Shown: in pieces, positions 44,085-52,828 of the stretch
Numbering within the stretch: position 1 is the first letter of the stretch
Layout: every line of letters starts with the position of its first letter
Source: Microbispora catharanthi
GTDB taxonomy: Bacteria > Actinomycetota > Actinomycetes > Streptosporangiales > Streptosporangiaceae
Assembly: GCF_006334915.2 (NCBI RefSeq)
Contig: NZ_VDMA02000002.1
Coordinates: 62,001 to 126,000, forward strand
Reading direction: 5' to 3'
Length of the DNA stretch: 64,000 nucleotides
The notes under the pieces: generated by a model
Database searches by the model: none
The model's input: the letters and a program-made list of their open reading frames with translations, nothing else
What the model was told of the DNA's origin: nothing
Program-made: the position numbers and the translations under genes

Positions 44085-47000
44085 TCAGCTGCCGGCGGAC
44101 GAGAGCAGGCGCTCGGCCTCTTCCTCCGACATGTTCTCCAGCTCGGCCACCAGCAGGTCCTCCAGCGCGACCGCCAGCTCGGCCACGGTGCGCCGCTCGA
44201 AGATCGTCCGGACCGGGACCTCCACCCCGGTCCCCCGGCGCAGCCTGGCCGCGATCCTCGTCGCGAGCAGCGAGTGCCCGCCCAGGGTGAAGAAGTCGTC
44301 GTTCACGCCGATGGAACCGACGCCGAGCAGTTCCGCCCAGATCTCGGCCACCAGCAGCTCCGCGTCCGTGCTCGGCGGGACATGCCCGGCCGACGGCGTC
44401 CGGACCGGCGCGGGCAGCGCCGCCCGGTCCACCTTGCCGCGGCTGGTGAGCGGCAGCGCGTCGAGAACGACCCAGGCGGTCGGGACGAGATGGCGCGGCA
44501 GGGTCCGCGCGAGGTGCCCGGCGAGCTCCTCCCCGGTCGCGGTCCCGGTCACGTACGCCACCAGCTCCTCGGCGTGGACCGTCACGAACGCCTGGCCGAC
44601 GCCCGGGTGGTCGAGCAGCCGCGCCTCGACCTCGCCCGGCTCGATCCGGAAGCCGCGGACCTTGAGCTGCCCGTCGAGCCGTCCGAGGAACTCCAGCGCG
44701 CCCTCCTGGTTCCAGCGCGCCCGGTCGCCGGTGCGGTACCTCCGCGATCCCGGCGACCCCAGCGGGTCGGGGACGAAGGCGGCGGCCGTGAGCGCCGGGC
44801 GGCGCAGGTAGCCGCGCGCCACCCCGACCCCGCCGATGACGAGCTCGCCGATCACGCCCTTCGGGACCGGCGCCCCGGCGGCGTCGAGCAGGTGGACCGT
44901 CGTCGCGCCGACGGGCCGCCCGATCGGCGGCCTGCCGTACGGCGTCGCGCCGAGGTCGGTCGCGGTCGCGATGACCGCGGCCTCGGTCGGGCCGTAGGTG
45001 TTCACCAGGCGGACGCCGTCGCCGAACCGGCCGCGCCAGCGCGTGACCGCGCCGCCGGACGCCTGCTCGCCGCCGATGACGACCAGACGGAGCGCGGGCG
45101 GCCAGGCGATCTGGTCGATCTCCTCGACCAGGTGGTGCCAGTAGGCGGTGGGCAGGTCGAGCATCGTGATCCGCTCCCCGCCCGGGGCGGCGAGCAGGTC
45201 GGGGAGGGTCGCCGCCCCGCCCGGCAGCAGCACCAGGGTCGCTCCCGCGGCGAGCGTGGGGAAGACCTCTTCGAGGTGGGTGTCGAAGCTCAGCGACGCG
45301 AACTGGACGACGCGGTCGCCGGGCGCCAGGCCGTACTCCTCGCGCATCCACCGGATCCGGGCCGCGATGGCGCGGTGCTCGACGGCGACGCCCTTGGGCC
45401 TGCCGGTGGAGCCGGAGGTGGAGATCACGTAGGCCACGTCGCCCGGGCGCGTGCCGGCCGGTTCGCCCTGATCGTCGGGGGCCGCATGGTCCTCGCCGCC
45501 CAGCGGGTCGACGGCGGTGAGCCCGGCGGGCAGCGCCCGGGTCGTGATCACGTGTGTGGCCCCGGCGTCCGCGAGCGAGAAGGCCAGCCGCTCCTCCGGC
45601 TCGTCCGGCTCGAACGGCAGGTAGGCCGCGCCGGCCCGCCAGACGGCGAGCAGCGCGCTGATCGCCTCGGCCGAACGGGGCAGGCAGACGCCGACCACGT
45701 CGCCGGGGCGCACGCCCTCCGCCCGCAGCGCCGCGGCGAGACGTGCCGCCCGCCGGTCCAGTTCGCCGTAGGTGATCTCGGTCTCCCCGCAGACCACCGC
45801 GACGGCGCCGGGCGTGCGCCGGACGGTCTCCGCGATCATCTCGGGGACCATCGGTCCTCTGCTGTCCGGCTCCGGGGCGTCGGCGCCGTCGCCGGCCATG
45901 GCACGGATGTCGGCCTCGTCGTCGCCGGTCCAGACGCGCAGCTCGGAGATCCGGCGATGCGGCTCGGCCACGGCCGACTCGAGCAGGAGCAGGAAGCGCT
46001 CGGCGAGCCGTCGGACGGCCTCCGCCTCGTGCGGAGATCCGCTGGACCCGTCGTGGCCGAACGACACGACGATCTCGCCGTCCTCGAACCACGCCTCGGC
46101 GTACAGTCCGAGCTTGACCTGCCGGTACCCGTCGGGGAAGAAGCCGACGGACAGGTCGCCGAACGGCCGGGTGGGCCCCAGGTCCTGGGTGTGCAGGATG
46201 AACATGGTCGGCATCAGCGCCTCGGCGGGGTGCCCGATCCGCTCGAACGGGACCGAAGGCCGGCTCAGCGCCGTCAGCGCCTCATGCCTGATGCGCCCCA
46301 GCAGCTCGGTGAACGACGGATCGCCGTCGAGGTCGCCGCGCAGCACGACGGTCTGCGAGAGGTAGCCGATCATCGGCTCCAGCTCGACCCGGTCGCGGCC
46401 CGCCACGGCCGTGCCGACGAGGACGTCGGTGTGGCCGGTGTGCCGGTTCAGCAGCACCTGGTAGGCCGTCATGAGCACGGTGAACAGCGTGGTCCTGTGC
46501 TCGCGGGCGAGCCGGTCCAGCTCGCCCGCGACCTCCCGGCCCATCCGGACGATCTGGAAGCCCGCGCGCCCCTCGTCACGGATGCCCTCGTCACCGCTGC
46601 CCCCGCTCCCCATGCCGCAGGGCAGGTCGGGCGGCGGCGGATCGGCCAGCCGCTCCTGCCAGTACGGCACCGCGCGCTCGGCGCGGCGGCGCTGCCAGCG
46701 GGCGTAGTCGGACGGCTGGACCGGCAGCGGCGCCAGACTCGGCGCGCGCCCGTGCAGGCGCGCGGTGTAGCACTCCGCCAGGTCGTCGAAGAGGATCCCC
46801 AGCGACCAGCCGTCGCCGATGATGTGGTGCATCGTGACGCACAGGACGTGGTCCAGCGCGCCGATCGCGATGACCGCGACGCGCAGCGGCACGCCCTCGG
46901 CGAGGTCGAACGGCGCGTTCACCCGCTCGGCGACGAGCCGCCGGGCATGCTCCTCGTCGCCGGCCTCAATCCGCTCCACCGGCGGGAGGGACCCCGCCGC

Positions 47001-47225
47001 CCCCGGCGGCTCGGCGACCGCCCAGGGGACGCCGTCCTCCTCGTCGAACCGGGTGCGCAGGCCCTCGTGCCGGGCCACGACGTCGGCGAGGGCCTGTTCG
47101 AGGGTGCCGGTGTCGAGGGGCCCGCGCAGCCGGCGGACGGTGTACATCGTGTACGAGGCGTCGCGGGGATTCAGCCTCTGCAGGAGCCAGAGCCGTTCCT
47201 GGCCCGGCGACAGGGGCGCCCTCAT
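44085..47225 (-). CDS. NRPS module C-A-PCP
   Basis: 1,046 residues. Condensation domain from the start (PLSPGQERLWLLQRLNP; HHIIGDGWS about residues 131-139), adenylation domain about 450-950 (STSGSTGRPKGVAVEHRAI, SLSFDTHLEEVFPTL, NTYGPTEAAV, YRTGDRARW), peptidyl carrier about 960-1030 (DDFFTLGGHSLLATR with the phosphopantetheine Ser). The specificity residues I read by eye are D-T-E-D-V-G-T-V-I-(K); acidic residues at 239 and 278 suggest an amino acid with a positively charged side chain (lysine, beta-lysine or ornithine-like), but this is not certain. No thioesterase. It is the last gene of the operon and starts by ATGA overlap with the gene before. Confidence 0.93.
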   Translation of the reverse strand: MRAPLSPGQERLWLLQRLNPRDASYTMYTVRRLRGPLDTGTLEQALADVVARHEGLRTRFDEEDGVPWAVAEPPGAAGSLPPVERIEAGDEEHARRLVAERVNAPFDLAEGVPLRVAVIAIGALDHVLCVTMHHIIGDGWSLGILFDDLAECYTARLHGRAPSLAPLPVQPSDYARWQRRRAERAVPYWQERLADPPPPDLPCGMGSGGSGDEGIRDEGRAGFQIVRMGREVAGELDRLAREHRTTLFTVLMTAYQVLLNRHTGHTDVLVGTAVAGRDRVELEPMIGYLSQTVVLRGDLDGDPSFTELLGRIRHEALTALSRPSVPFERIGHPAEALMPTMFILHTQDLGPTRPFGDLSVGFFPDGYRQVKLGLYAEAWFEDGEIVVSFGHDGSSGSPHEAEAVRRLAERFLLLLESAVAEPHRRISELRVWTGDDEADIRAMAGDGADAPEPDSRGPMVPEMIAETVRRTPGAVAVVCGETEITYGELDRRAARLAAALRAEGVRPGDVVGVCLPRSAEAISALLAVWRAGAAYLPFEPDEPEERLAFSLADAGATHVITTRALPAGLTAVDPLGGEDHAAPDDQGEPAGTRPGDVAYVISTSGSTGRPKGVAVEHRAIAARIRWMREEYGLAPGDRVVQFASLSFDTHLEEVFPTLAAGATLVLLPGGAATLPDLLAAPGGERITMLDLPTAYWHHLVEEIDQIAWPPALRLVVIGGEQASGGAVTRWRGRFGDGVRLVNTYGPTEAAVIATATDLGATPYGRPPIGRPVGATTVHLLDAAGAPVPKGVIGELVIGGVGVARGYLRRPALTAAAFVPDPLGSPGSRRYRTGDRARWNQEGALEFLGRLDGQLKVRGFRIEPGEVEARLLDHPGVGQAFVTVHAEELVAYVTGTATGEELAGHLARTLPRHLVPTAWVVLDALPLTSRGKVDRAALPAPVRTPSAGHVPPSTDAELLVAEIWAELLGVGSIGVNDDFFTLGGHSLLATRIAARLRRGTGVEVPVRTIFERRTVAELAVALEDLLVAELENMSEEEAERLLSSAGS

Positions 47226-49144
47226 GCGTCCGACGCCATCTCGTCGAGCACGACCGCCAGGTCCTCGGCGCTGAGGCCGTCGAGCTCGTCGCGGAGCGCG
47301 GCGATCTCGGCGAGGTCCAGGTCGTCGTCGTCGAGCCGGTCCATCGCCGCCGCCAGATCGGCCACCGTGGGGTTCTCGAACAGCACCACGATCGGCACGT
47401 TGATCGCGAAGCGCGCCTGGATCCTGGCGATGATCTGGGTGGCGGTCAGCGAGTGCCCGCCCAGCTCGAAGAAGTCGTCGTCGACGCCGACCGGTTCCGC
47501 GATGCCGAGCACCTCCCCCCACATCGCCGCGAGGTCCTCCTCCAGCGGGGTGGACGCGGGCCGGTAAGGCCGGCTCCGCGCGCGAGTCCACTCGGGCACG
47601 GGCAGCGCCTTGCGGTCGAGCTTGCCGTTGGGGGTGAGCGGCAGGGCGTCCAGCACCACGAGGTGCGCGGGCACCATGTACTCGGGCACGTCGCGGCGCA
47701 GCCGGTCACGCAGGGACGGCCACAGGTCGGCCTCCTCGGGCTCCCCGGGCTCCCCGGCCGCGCGTACAACGTAGGCGACCAGACGCGGCAGCCCGTCGGG
47801 ACCGTCGCAGACGCCGACGGCGGCGCCGGCCACCTCCGGCGCGGCCCGCAGCACGCTCTCGATCTCGCCGAGCTCGATCCGGAACCCGCGCACCTTCACC
47901 TGCTGGTCGGCCCGGCCCAGGTAGCGGAGCCTGCCGTTCTCGATCTGGGCGAGGTCGCCCGTGGCGTACAGGCGGGCCCCCGGCGCTTCGGAGAACGGGT
48001 CGGGCAGGAACCTGGCCGCCGTCTGGCCCGGCATGCCGCGGTATCCCCTGGCCAGGCCGGCGCCGCCGATGTGCAGCTCACCGGCCTCGCCGGGCGGCAC
48101 AGGACGCCCGTCGGGGCCGAGGATGTGCACCGTCGTGTTGCCGATGGGCTCGCCCAGGTCCACAGGCGCGGGAGAGGGGGCCACCCGGCCGGCCGTCGAC
48201 CAGACGGTCGTCTCGGTCGGGCCGTACACGTTCCAGAGCCGGGCGCCGCCGTCGAGGAGGGCGTCGGCGAGGTCGCGGGGCAGCGCCTCGCCCCCGCACA
48301 GCCGGGTCGCGACGTTCTCGGGGACCCCGCCGGATTCGAGCAGGATGCGCCAGCTCGCCGGGGTCGCCTGCATGATCGTGACGGCCTCGCTCACGGCGCG
48401 CGACCGCAGGGCGCGGCCGTCCGCCGTCTCGTGCCCGGACGCGACCACCACCCGGGCACCGCAGGCCAGCGGCAGGAGGAGCTCGAGCACCGAGATGTCG
48501 AACGACAGCGTGGTGACCGCAAGCCAGGCGTCGCGCGGGGTGAGCTCCAGCAGGGAGGCGAAGGACTCCAGCAGGTTGACCACCGCGCCGTGCGGCACGG
48601 CGACCCCCTTGGGCCTGCCGGTGGAGCCGGAGGTGTACATGAGGTAGGCCAGGTCGCCCGCGGCGCCGCCGACCGACACCTCGCCGTCGGCCGGCCCGTC
48701 GCCGGACGCCCAGCCCGCGACGGGAACGCCGTCCTGCGTCAGCTCGACGACGTCTGGGACGCCGTCGAGCAGCCGGGACTCGACGCCCTGGCCGGCCAGC
48801 ACCAGCCGGATGCCCGCGTCCTCCCGCATGAACCGGAGCCGGTCCTCGGGGAATCCCGGGTCGAGCGGCACGTAGGCGCCGCCGGCCCGCCACACGGCGA
48901 GCAGGGCGACGACCATGCCGGGGCAGCGCTCCAGGCACAGGCCCACCGGGACCTCCGGGCCGATTCCGCGGGCGCGCAGCAGCGCCGCCAGCCGGTCGAC
49001 CCTGTCGTGCAGCTCCCGGTAGGTCAGCACGCCGCCGGCGCCGCTCACCGCGACCGCGTCGGGGCTCGCGTCACGCCACCGGCGGATCAGCGCGAGCGCC
49101 GTATCAGGGCTGGTCACGCCGCTCACCGCGTCACTCACTTTCAT
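47222..49144 (-). CDS. NRPS A-PCP (predicted glycine)
   Basis: 640 residues. The adenylation domain occupies about 20-540 (MYTSGSTGRPKGVAVPHGAV, TLSFDISVLELLLPL, IMQATPASW, RLCGGEALP, NVYGPTETTVWS, YATGDLAQI) and a carrier domain about 545-610 (DDFFELGGHSLTATQ). The specificity residues D-I-L-Q-L-G-V-V-W-(K) differ in two positions from the glycine code DILQLGLIWK, so glycine is the best guess. It has no condensation domain of its own; the free C protein encoded just upstream could supply it. Acidic C-terminus (LDDDDLDLAEIAALRDEL) may be a docking helix. Confidence 0.92.
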   Translation of the reverse strand: MKVSDAVSGVTSPDTALALIRRWRDASPDAVAVSGAGGVLTYRELHDRVDRLAALLRARGIGPEVPVGLCLERCPGMVVALLAVWRAGGAYVPLDPGFPEDRLRFMREDAGIRLVLAGQGVESRLLDGVPDVVELTQDGVPVAGWASGDGPADGEVSVGGAAGDLAYLMYTSGSTGRPKGVAVPHGAVVNLLESFASLLELTPRDAWLAVTTLSFDISVLELLLPLACGARVVVASGHETADGRALRSRAVSEAVTIMQATPASWRILLESGGVPENVATRLCGGEALPRDLADALLDGGARLWNVYGPTETTVWSTAGRVAPSPAPVDLGEPIGNTTVHILGPDGRPVPPGEAGELHIGGAGLARGYRGMPGQTAARFLPDPFSEAPGARLYATGDLAQIENGRLRYLGRADQQVKVRGFRIELGEIESVLRAAPEVAGAAVGVCDGPDGLPRLVAYVVRAAGEPGEPEEADLWPSLRDRLRRDVPEYMVPAHLVVLDALPLTPNGKLDRKALPVPEWTRARSRPYRPASTPLEEDLAAMWGEVLGIAEPVGVDDDFFELGGHSLTATQIIARIQARFAINVPIVVLFENPTVADLAAAMDRLDDDDLDLAEIAALRDELDGLSAEDLAVVLDEMASDA

Positions 49145-49151
49145 GCACCTT

Positions 49152-50579
49152 TCACTTCGGGAACACGCTCGCGAACGCGCCGCTCAGCGCCGACAGCGGG
49201 ATGTCCGGGTCGGCCCCGGCCCGCCGTACGACCTCGGCGAAGCCGCCGACGAGGCGGCGCGCGGTCGCGGGCGCGAACAGATCGCTGCTGTAGTCGAGGA
49301 CGCCGCCCAGCCCCTCCGGGCCCCGCCACAGGTCCATCGAGACTTCCGACTTCGTGTGGCTGGGCGGGACCGTGTAGACCTCCCGGTCGAGGTCGGCCAT
49401 CCGGGTCCCCAGCAGGTCGTCCTTGGGCAGGTTGTGCAGATTGAACATGGCCTGGCACAGCGGCGGCCTGCTGATGTCGCGGGAGACGCGCAGCGCGGCC
49501 AGGACGTGCTCGAACGGCACCTCCGCGTGCCGCATCCCGGCCAGGGTCGCCTCCCGCACGCGGTCCAGCAGCTCGTGGAACGACGGGTCGCCGGACAGGT
49601 CGGCGCGCAGCACCATCGTGTTGCCGAAGTAGCCGATCAGCGGCGCCAGCTCGCTGCGGGTACGGCCGGCCACCGGCACGCCGATGCAGAAGTCGGTCTG
49701 GCCCGACGCCAGGGCGAGGGTCGCCTGGTAGGCGGCGACCAGGGCCATGAAGGACGTGCAGCGCCGCTTCCTGGCCACCTTCTCCAGCGGCGTGATCTCC
49801 TCCGGCGGCAGCAGCAGGTGCTCGCGCCCGCCGCGCCCGGACCAGCGGTCCGGGCGGGGGTGGTCGGCCGGGAGGTCCAGCGCGGGCGCGCCGGTCAGGC
49901 GGCGCGTCCAGTGCTCCAGGCCCTGCGTGTGGTCCCGCTGTCTCTCCTGTACGGCGAAGCGGGGGTACTGCGTGGGCAGCTCAGGCAGCTCGGGCTCACG
50001 TCCCTCGCGCCCGGCGGCGTAGCACTCCGTGAGCTCGCGCAGGAGCACGTCGAGCGACCAGCCGTCCATCACGATGTGGTGCAGGACGATGCACACGACC
50101 GCGTCGTCCTTGCCCGGCTCGGCCAGCCCGGCCCGCAGGGGAGGCTCGTTCTCCAGGTCGAACGGGCGCTCGACGAACTCCTTCAGCGCCCGGTCGAGGT
50201 CCGCCTCTCCGGAGAGCGCGATCTTCTCCAGCGGCACGGGTCCGGGCGGCAGCACGACCTGCACGGGGGCGTCCCCGCGCAGCCGGAAGCGGGTCCGCAG
50301 CACCTCGTGCCGCTCCACGATCCGGGTGAACGCCGCGGTCAGCGCGTCCACGTCGAGCGGCCCGCGCAGCCGCATGCACCAGGGTGTGTTGTAACTGGTG
50401 TCGCCGGGGTCGAAGCGGCTGAGGAACCACAGGCGCTCCTGTCCCGGCGACAGCGGCCACTCCTGCCCGCCGGGCTCCCGCGCCGCGCCCCCGAGGGAGC
50501 GCAGCAGCGCCGCCCGGCGCTCGGGGGGCAGCCCGGCCAGCTTCTCGATCAGCGCGGCGCGGCGCTCCGCGGTGGTCAT
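49152..50579 (-). CDS. Stand-alone condensation-domain protein
   Basis: 475 residues from ATG 50579. After a short helical leader it is a complete condensation domain: PLSPGQERLWFLSRFDPGDTSYN, LHHIVMDGWSLD with catalytic His (about residues 166-177), FCIGVPVAGRTRSELAPLIGYFGNT, VPFEHVLAALRVSRDISRPPLCQAMF. No A or carrier domain follows. It probably works in trans with the A-PCP protein encoded next (gap of seven bases). The start overlaps the mbtH stop. Confidence 0.9.
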   Translation of the reverse strand: MTTAERRAALIEKLAGLPPERRAALLRSLGGAAREPGGQEWPLSPGQERLWFLSRFDPGDTSYNTPWCMRLRGPLDVDALTAAFTRIVERHEVLRTRFRLRGDAPVQVVLPPGPVPLEKIALSGEADLDRALKEFVERPFDLENEPPLRAGLAEPGKDDAVVCIVLHHIVMDGWSLDVLLRELTECYAAGREGREPELPELPTQYPRFAVQERQRDHTQGLEHWTRRLTGAPALDLPADHPRPDRWSGRGGREHLLLPPEEITPLEKVARKRRCTSFMALVAAYQATLALASGQTDFCIGVPVAGRTRSELAPLIGYFGNTMVLRADLSGDPSFHELLDRVREATLAGMRHAEVPFEHVLAALRVSRDISRPPLCQAMFNLHNLPKDDLLGTRMADLDREVYTVPPSHTKSEVSMDLWRGPEGLGGVLDYSSDLFAPATARRLVGGFAEVVRRAGADPDIPLSALSGAFASVFPK

Positions 50580-50806
50580 CTGTCCCGGGCGCTCAGCGTT
50601 GCCGGGTCGCGTACGCTCAGCGTTTCCGGGTCGCGTGCGCTCAGCGGGCGCATGTCGGTCCACACCGTCTCGATGTGGTCCAGGCATTCCTGCCGCGTGC
50701 CCGCGAAGCCGGTGGCCCGCCACCCGGCGGGCGGCTCGCGGTCGCTCCACCATACGGAGTACTGCTCCTCGTCGTTGACGACCACGAGCATCGGGGAGTC
50801 GATCAT
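50576..50806 (-). CDS. MbtH-like protein
   Basis: 76 residues. The core NDEEQYSVWWSDREPPAGW and FAGTRQECLDHIETVWTDMRP is the complete MbtH signature (two invariant Trp and the S-W pocket). MbtH proteins bind and activate adenylation domains. The family normally ends just after this; the remaining 22 residues (LSARDPET-LSVRDPAT-LSARDR) come from a 24-bp tandem repeat and probably hang free. It starts one base after the upstream gene. Confidence 0.93.
   Translation of the reverse strand: MIDSPMLVVVNDEEQYSVWWSDREPPAGWRATGFAGTRQECLDHIETVWTDMRPLSARDPETLSVRDPATLSARDR
50591..50647. repeat. 24-bp tandem repeat extending mbtH
   Basis: Two full units (50591-50614, 50615-50638) and a partial third, encoding L-S-x-R-D-P-x-T repeats before the mbtH stop. 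In-frame duplication of the gene's 3' end. Confidence 0.8.
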
Positions 50807-50807
50807 G

Positions 50808-52598
50808 TCACCTTCCCAAGACGGTCATTGCGGAAGACGGGGCCCGGCCACCGCCCTCGATCAAGCGGGGACAGGCGGGCCAACCGGCGGGGCCGGCCGG
50901 CGACGCCGTGCACAGGACGTAGTGGTGGGGGGCGAGCACGTCAGTCCGGCCGGCCGCGGCACGCATCACGGCGGCGTGGACGGCCTCGGGCGTGTCCAGC
51001 CCGGGACGCGCGACGAGATACCCGGTCAGCCGGGCCGCGGCCGCGTCTCCGGCGTCGTCTCCGGCGTCCTCCACCACGACCGCGGCGAGGTCGGTCCCGC
51101 ACACCCGGCGCAGCAGCGCCTCGGTCTCCGGCACGTCCACCCAGTCGGGGCCGATCGCCGTCCACCCGGCGGGGCGCAGCACCGGGTCCAGGCCCGCCAC
51201 CTTCGCGACCTGGTCCAGCGGCACCTCCTCGGAGACCGCCCGGACCAGCAGTTCCTCCAGGCCGGTGAGCATCCGCCCGGCGACGTCCCCGGGCAGGAAG
51301 GCCGTGTCCACCAGCACGTAGAACTCGCAGGTGGACGGGGCCGGGCCGGTGGCGAAGAAGATCCTCGCCTTGACCTTCGAGTAGGCGCCGACGAAGAACG
51401 TCCTGGTCCGCTCGCGCAGTGCGGCGAGCGCAGCGGCGTCCCCGGGATCGACCGGCGGCAGGCCCTGCCAGCGGCCCGCCTGCCTGACGTCGTTGAAGAA
51501 CGCGTCCAGGTCGATGTCGGCGCCGCGGTCCCATGCCTCCGCTTCCCACGCGGCCAGCACGAGCGCGGGGTCGTAGTGCCCGTTCCGGTAGGTCGCCATG
51601 GTCCTGCGGTGTCCGTGCCGCAGCGCGTCGGCGAACGTGCCGGCCCCCATCTCGACGACGCACAGCCCGTCCTGGGCTGCGGGCCCGGCCATCGCCTCCA
51701 TCCCCGGGTGGTGCCGGTTCGACACGATGAGCTGCAGCGCCGCCCTGGGGTGCCCGGTGACGGCGGCCAGCAGCGCGGCGCTGGCGACCGTGAGCACGCT
51801 GGAGGTCGTCACGCCGTGCCGGGCGGCGAGCGCCTCGGCGGCGACGGCCACCGCCGGGGAGTCCATCCCGTGCCGGACGAAGCGCGGCTCCTCGGGTTCC
51901 CTCGTCGGGAAGTCGAACATCGAACGCGGGGCGGACGCCAGCCCGGTCCGCCAGTGCCGCAGCGCCTGGCCGCCGGGCGGCGGGTCCGACCGCTCGGAGG
52001 CCGCCTGGTCGAGCGGCTGCCAGCCCGGGCCGGGCAGGTCCTCCCCCGCGACCAGCCGCGGCCACTCCGCGGCCACCATGTTCAGCGACCAGCCGTCGAG
52101 CGCGAGATGGGACAACGCGAGCGCCAGCGCGCGCGGCCGGCCCCTCTGGCAGACCACCGCGCACCGGATCGGCAGCTCGGCCGCGTAGTCGAACCCGGTC
52201 GCGGCCAGCTCGGCGGCCAGCGCCTTGGCCGCGCTCATCGGCTTGGCCGCCGCCTCGTACACGCCGACCGTGAGCCGGCCCTCCCGGCTCACCCGCTGGA
52301 CCGTGTTCTCCCCGGTACCCTCGCCGTTCCGGACGAACGCCGTGCGCAGCGTCTCGTGCCGCTCGACGAGACGGCCCACCGCGCGCAGCACCGCGTCCAG
52401 GCCGGCCGCGCCGGTCACCGGCAGGGTCCAGGCCAGGTTGAAGTAGGGGTCGCCGTCGTCCAGCCACTGCGTGGAGCGCCAGATCCCCTGCTGGCCCCAG
52501 GTCAGCGCGGCCTGCCCGCCCCGTGCGCCGCGGAACTCCACGGTGCGCGGCGGCAGCGCCGTGAGACCGGTGACCTGCGCCGGCGGGCTCGTAGTCAC
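50808..52598 (-). CDS. Condensation-domain protein with residual adenylation C-subdomain
   Basis: 596 residues from GTG 52598. Residues 25-460 form a condensation domain (LTWGQQGIWRSTQWLDDGDPYFNLAW; active segment ALSHLALDGWS, where the first His of HHxxxDG is Ser but the catalytic second His is kept). The last about 110 residues look like an A-domain C-subdomain (VPETEALLRRVCGTDLAAVVVED, RLTGYLVARPGLDTPEAVHAAVM, HHYVLCTASPAGPAG), but the large ATP-binding subdomain is entirely missing and the catalytic Lys region is not seen. It may be a fossil of a C-A protein or a docking surface. It overlaps the ACP stop (GTGA). Confidence 0.82.
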   Translation of the reverse strand: MTTSPPAQVTGLTALPPRTVEFRGARGGQAALTWGQQGIWRSTQWLDDGDPYFNLAWTLPVTGAAGLDAVLRAVGRLVERHETLRTAFVRNGEGTGENTVQRVSREGRLTVGVYEAAAKPMSAAKALAAELAATGFDYAAELPIRCAVVCQRGRPRALALALSHLALDGWSLNMVAAEWPRLVAGEDLPGPGWQPLDQAASERSDPPPGGQALRHWRTGLASAPRSMFDFPTREPEEPRFVRHGMDSPAVAVAAEALAARHGVTTSSVLTVASAALLAAVTGHPRAALQLIVSNRHHPGMEAMAGPAAQDGLCVVEMGAGTFADALRHGHRRTMATYRNGHYDPALVLAAWEAEAWDRGADIDLDAFFNDVRQAGRWQGLPPVDPGDAAALAALRERTRTFFVGAYSKVKARIFFATGPAPSTCEFYVLVDTAFLPGDVAGRMLTGLEELLVRAVSEEVPLDQVAKVAGLDPVLRPAGWTAIGPDWVDVPETEALLRRVCGTDLAAVVVEDAGDDAGDAAAARLTGYLVARPGLDTPEAVHAAVMRAAAGRTDVLAPHHYVLCTASPAGPAGWPACPRLIEGGGRAPSSAMTVLGR

Positions 52599-52828
52599 TT
52601 CCGCTGCCCCGCGATGTGCTCGACCAGGCCGTCGAGCGTGTCGAGGTGGCCGCCGTCCAGGTCGACGTCGCAGTCGAACTCGGTCTCCAGCAGGTCGATC
52701 AGCCGGAGGTAGGCGATCGAGGTGAGGCCGAGCGCGGGCAGGCTGCAGTTCGCCGCCAGGATGTCGGCGACGGTCAGGTCGCCGCCGCTCGCCTTCGACA
52801 CCAGCTCGGCCACGCGCTCCCTCAGCAC
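52595..52828 (-). CDS. Free-standing acyl/peptidyl carrier protein
   Basis: 77 residues. Four-helix carrier fold with the attachment site in LPALGLTSIAYLRLIDLLE (Ser about residue 37) and an acidic helix 2/3 (ETEFDCDVDLDGGHLDTLDG). It probably receives an acyl or aryl group activated by the AMP-dependent ligase encoded two genes upstream. GTG start overlaps the stop of the C-PCP gene by seven bases, with GGAGGAG immediately before it. Confidence 0.88.
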   Translation of the reverse strand: MLRERVAELVSKASGGDLTVADILAANCSLPALGLTSIAYLRLIDLLETEFDCDVDLDGGHLDTLDGLVEHIAGQRK

